Shown: positions 59,506 through 64,000 of the stretch, piece by piece
How the letters are laid out: every line of letters starts with the position of its first letter
Position numbering within the stretch: the stretch's first letter is position 1
DNA from: Synchiropus splendidus
Lineage: Eukaryota > Chordata > Actinopteri > Syngnathiformes > Callionymidae
Reading direction: 5' to 3'
NCBI RefSeq assembly: GCF_027744825.2
Contig: NC_071343.1
Location: forward strand, 11,938,366-12,002,365
DNA: 64,000 bases
Position numbers and translations under genes: made by a program
The notes under the pieces: model-generated
What the model saw: the letters and a program-made list of their open reading frames with translations, nothing else
What the model was told of the DNA's origin: nothing
Database searches by the model: none

Positions 59506-61178
59506 CGTCTGAAGAGTCTCTCCCAAAGGTAAAGGAGCTCAGTCATATGCTTGAGACTCAGAGTTGAACCTTTGTTTCCTCACAGAAATATCTACTGGAA
59601 AATAGAGTTAATCCTTAAGTGTTGTGGAACCGAATTCCAGATGTGGACAACACTTCTCTGCATCGCCCGAGAGTCGTGTGTGTCATAAGAAAATCTGTGT
59701 CACTGTTATTTTAATGTGAGAGTTGCTGTGTCATTGACGGTTGGACAGTGAGCCAAGACCTTTTTAACATACAAACTGCCTTTGCAAGGGTTATATCTGT
59801 CGCCAGGATGCAAGATTTGAAATGGAGTAGAACACATTCAATGCCATGCTTATTATTGGTTTCACATTATATGGAATATTTGAGTTTTCTGAATTATTTT
59901 CTGCAGCCCCCAGTAGATATCAGTGACTATAGCGAAGGGTTGTGTGTTCCAGTCTGGCATGTACCCAGTTCATGAGAAGAGGTGGCAGCATTTCTGTCGT
60001 ACCACACTGAGAGCCATTCACAACCCACCTCCATCTTGACCCACAGTAATGGAGTTAACAGTCATCTTGGTTTGCTGTTAAATTTGGCGACGCTGTTTCA
60101 GAATTATTTCCTGCCGTATGTTTGACTGAAACCACTACATTGAAAGTAAGAAATTACACGAATAAAATACAAACTTCAAGCTCCGTTAATTCAATTTTGA
60201 ATGGAGAAGAAGTAAACACTGGTTCGAGGGAAATTGACCTTAAAGTACCAACGCAGAAAGAATAAGTCCCCCGGAGCCAGTTCCTGCTTTCACTTAGTTG
60301 AATCTCTGCTTTCAGAATGACTCAAGGACCTTGAAGGATGTGACACAATCAGTGTCGCTTTTACAGCGAACCGAAGGAGGTGGCGAGTTCAGGCGAGCGA
60401 TTCACTCCAAAGATCTCTTCCCTCACCTCTTCTTTTATTTTCTATATCCTTTCACCGTGAACTCAATTTTCAGCGGTGAATCTTGGCGGCTGCGAAATTC
60501 AACAGATCTGCCAGACATCATATAGAAGAGGACTGAAAAATCAGTCCTGATCTTTTGTCACGTGACGTGAAGATAAATGCTTCACAGTAGTGGATAAAAA
60601 GTCTTGGATGGAATTAAAGTCAGGATTTGCTGCAGTTTAGGGGTTTGTGTATGATGGTGCATGTGAATGGATGTGACACCTGGAAGGTGGTTTCTCATGC
60701 CAAGCCTTGCTTGCTTTAGGAGGCATAAGAGACATTTTGAGGATCTGGTTTCACCTTTTTTCCTGACCAACCTCAGGATGGCGTGAGCTTCGTACGATGA
60801 GCTAATGCTCTCACCCGTCAGTTCCTGTGTTTTTGGTTTCCTTTTCTGTATCGTCCATTTACTCATGTTATTGAATATAAAGTGAAGATGGGGTCTATTT
60901 ATACATTTAATATTCAGCTTCCATCCTCTGTCAGGTACAAAATTGCCAAACCTTGATGCACCAACTTGTTGAAGTCCTGTCTTTTCTCAGAGCCTTTTAC
61001 TCTTTGCAAAGAAAAAGACAGTTGTTACTGACTCAGATTGCGAGCTTTTGGGTTACATTTTGACTCTTATGACTCTCTCTGTCTTTTTCTCAAAATAAAA
61101 GGTTTTTTTTTTCTAAATAAAAGATCATTCAAACTCAGATAATACGTAATAAAACAGAAATAATGAATGATTTCTTGT

Positions 61179-61243
61179 GCGGCCTGGTACCAATTGATCC
61201 ACGCACCGGTACCAGTCCACGGCCCGGGGGTTGGGAACCACTG
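61179..61243 (-). mobile_element. Terminal fragment of a hAT-Charlie-type element
   Basis: Read on the minus strand it starts CAGTGGTTCCCAACCCCCGG and continues through GGACTGGTACCGGTGCGTGG. This is the familiar end of vertebrate hAT miniature elements. Only one end is recognisable. Confidence 0.6.
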
Positions 61244-62964
61244 TGCTAAATCACTGTGAACCAGAGACGCAGACCACAGAACTGCGATTATCATTCAGAT
61301 TTATGTCACTTCACTTCATGGTTTTGCTCCTGTAATAAAGCACAATAACTACTAGGATCACCAGAGTACTGTGTAGAAAGAAGTTGGAAACATATGGGTG
61401 TATGTTTAAAACAAATAATAATAATAAAAAAAAATCCTAACAGTTTCAGTTGAAAGAGGTTCCAATGTGACAAACATGGCCTCGCTTTTGTCTGCTGCCC
61501 TGAAACTCACAGTGACAAAGGTAAATTCTATGGTCCTGTGATGTAAGTCAGTCGACCTTCTGGGCTGCCAGCAGGTCGGGAAAGCCCGAGGTCGCTGCGT
61601 GACATTTGCATGACTAAGTTCAAGAGTGACGCAGGCTGGTGTGTGTCGCAACAGCCGGGTGAAAGGGGACACCAGCTGATGACATCGCTGATGTCACCCT
61701 CCAACAACGGCACCTTCACCACACCCCCGCCGGGACGGAGCCACACAGATGGCCAGGACCTCTTTCCTTTACCGTCCTCGGCGAAAGACAATTGTCACCA
61801 CTTGTTTTTCTTCCTCACATTCTGCTCTGAATTCTCAGAGTGCACGCAGTCCTCGCACCACAAGCATCATCAACAGCTTAGCACCGCGACAATAAACCTC
61901 CCACGCACTGGACCATTAACAACCACTCACGTCGGTACCTCAGAATTGGTACTGATGGATCCGCTCGGCTGCTTTGTGACTGTCAAGTAAACAGGATTGC
62001 TGTGTGACTGGACTTGTCAGCTCCACTTTATGACACCAAATTGACTGAAACAAAAGTGAGGCAGGCGTTTAGAACTTGAATTTCACCGGCTAAAATGTCG
62101 CTAAATGTCATTCAGCTGGTCACTGTGGCCAGCAGGGATTTCAGAAGCTACGAAAACCTGCTGTACACAGAACATCTCTCCAGCCATTCCTTCAGCAGGG
62201 TCCCACCAAGTTTTCGCAGATGGTGTGTGTCCTGGTCACGCAACCATCAACGTAACCATGTAATCTGTTTTGGCTACAGTCTGGTGGTCGAAACTTTAGT
62301 CCAAGCGAGGAGGCCCAGACTTTCATCGGCCAGATGTCCCAAACACATTCAGTGCAGGCCTTACAGTCTTGGACCAGTCCAGTGGAAATGAGGTCACTAC
62401 CTATGAAAGGACAACTGAAGTGGTGATGGTGTCATGATCGAACTAGGGCTCACTGATGCACCAGGGGAGCGAAGGCAGGATGCTATCTGGAGTGACCAGG
62501 TGACCTCACAAGCATCTGCATTGGTATGTTGGTAATGGTAATAAATGCCGCACTACAGAATCAGATGCACACTATAAACTTAAAATAGTGAGCGAGGAGG
62601 CAGCAGCTCTCCGCATCAATGAAGTATAATTTTCTGTTTAAATACTAGTTCAATAAAGGTAGAGGTCGCTCAATTCTGCGTGTGATGTCAGCTGACCAAT
62701 TGGTCCGGAGTGAACTTCCAATCGACAGCTATTTTGAGTTTCAACTGACTCGCAATACAACACAAAGTAGGTTACAGACAATGGACTTCGATCGACCGAA
62801 ACTCACTCAGAGTCTCAGCTGCTGAGTCTCGAACTTCGAAGTTCTCGAAGTTCTCCAGACTCTTGCCGCACTGCCTTGGAGATGAGGATGAAAATGGTCC
62901 TAGAATCATGTGTGTTGGTTCTCTGCTTCCTGCGGTGCGAACTGGAACTAACAGGCTTTTAGCA

Positions 62965-63127
62965 AGGAGGGCGTCTGGGCGTCTGCAAAACATGAAAAAA
63001 TTGACACCCGATTCTCGACCATAGCTTGGCTGCCACATTACGCTGGTATATGGCGGCATCTGTCAAGCTACGATCGAGAATCGGGCATCCATTTTTTCAT
63101 GTTTTGCAGACGCCCAGACGCCCTCCT
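62965..63127. repeat. Near-perfect palindrome, 64-bp arms
   Basis: The arm at 62965-63028 is the reverse complement of 63064-63127 with 59 of 64 positions matching. The outer 36 bp are identical (AGGAGGGCGTCTGGGCGTCT and onward to the A-run). The loop is 35 bp. RNA from either strand would form a long hairpin. There is no obvious transposon end or target duplication next to the outer borders. Confidence 0.9.
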
Positions 63128-64000
63128 AACTTGAAGCCGGGGAACTATTTAATGAGCAAAACAACAACAATCTCTGTATTCCAGGAGCGGGAGTTGGGTC
63201 CAGAACCTTGGGTGCAAGTCTGATGTGTTTCCGATCTGAGTTGGTCCCCGCCAAGGTTGTGCTTTGTTTTTGGTTTACATGAACAAGATTTCGAGGCGCT
63301 AGGCGTTGGGGAGGGTTTGCGGTTTGGTGACATGAGGATCACTGCTATTTGCAGATGATACGGTTCTCTTGGCTTCGTCACTGTGCGACCTTCAGTTCTG
63401 GCAGTTGCAAGTCCTAGACCATGGTTCTCAAAAGGGTGGATTGCTCTCTCTGGGTAAGGAATGAGTCCCTTCCTCAAGTGGAGAAGTTTGAGGGCGCTTT
63501 CACACTACAGGTTCTGTCTTGAGACAAAGCTCTTTCGGCTCAGAAGTCAGAGATGTGAACACAAGTGAGTCAGGTTTTCGCCGCGGACCTGATCCCCGCT
63601 GGAGAGCTGCACCTCATCTCGGGAAACTCTCAGCAGGTTGCGGGTGGTGAGCTTCTCGCCTCAGGCGACTCTGAGCTAGACGCCGGAAACTTCCTGTACA
63701 GCGCGACTCCACACAAACATGATAAATGACGGTATCTTGAGGTCTTGTTCTCAAGTGGGAGGGGGGGTAACGGAGTTGGAGATTGGTCAGCAAAAATGTT
63801 GGGGGAGAGGAGTCAGTTGTGCGAAGTATAAACTGATCCGGAGTCATCTCATGAGGATGCCTCCCTTTGGAGGCGGTTCAGGCAGGGCAGCATTTGAAGA
63901 GCCCAGCTGTGCCCAAAGGCCACTTGTCTCATTATCTTTGCTGCTTAAGGTGAACTCCAGAGACGCCTCATGTCTGATCAACTCATCCCCCTCTGGACTT

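Larger units (their letters stand above)
52142..64000. other. Gene-poor right flank
   Basis: No homologous coding exon was recognised on either strand (DIPK2B, the neighbour in mammals, was looked for and not found). The interval carries microsatellites, hAT and MITE remnants, a duplicated 48-mer, a palindrome and otherwise unique AT-rich DNA. All ORFs here lack family resemblance. Confidence 0.55.

Noticed and set aside
61610..61990. 126-codon plus-strand ORF, considered as a possible neighbour gene such as dipk2b
   Set aside because: No matching residues to that family, and a similar-size ORF overlaps on the other strand.
63490..63720. GGGCGCTTTCACACTACAGG phrase resembling ends of fish DNA elements
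   Set aside because: Only one end-like phrase was seen, with no partner terminus or target duplication.

Overview
This is teleost fish genomic DNA. It holds vertebrate multi-exon genes with GT/AG introns, abundant CA/TG, TA and ATT microsatellites, and several repeat types familiar from fish genomes: hAT- and TA-target non-autonomous elements and a 'GACTTATAGTC' MITE. Three protein genes are supported in the order efhc2 (minus), fundc1 (minus), kdm6a (plus). From memory, the same neighbours occur on human Xp11.3 (EFHC2, FUNDC1, DUSP21, KDM6A). All exon borders were derived by eye from homology to the family, splice sites and phase continuity. No alignment or transcript was available.

Layout. 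1-3255: left flank with old repeats and no gene recognised. 3256-15346: efhc2, 14 exons with clear homology plus a weak one-codon first exon. The 3'-most coding exon was not found. Its second exon is duplicated in tandem (13758-13946 and 14291-14479) with identical length and phase. 16933-19452: complete fundc1 with five coding exons. 19453-20972: intergenic DNA with promoter-like motifs. 20973-about 46300: kdm6a (UTX), 29 exons that join in frame to 1433 codons, plus a short proposed last exon. 46310-64000: mostly repeat-rich intergenic DNA with a 1-kb pyrimidine-strand tract and minisatellite, several DNA transposon remnants, an isolated coding-like exon at 51998-52141 and a near-perfect 64-bp-arm palindrome at 62965-63127.

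The three genes have unrelated jobs: an axonemal DM10 protein, a mitochondrial outer-membrane mitophagy receptor and a nuclear H3K27 demethylase. Their grouping is inherited synteny rather than a functional unit. Points most worth following are the efhc2 exon duplication, the loss in fundc1 of the two serines that regulate LC3 binding in mammals, the cassette exon of kdm6a carrying a KRKR nuclear localisation signal, the orphan coding-like exon, and the long palindrome.
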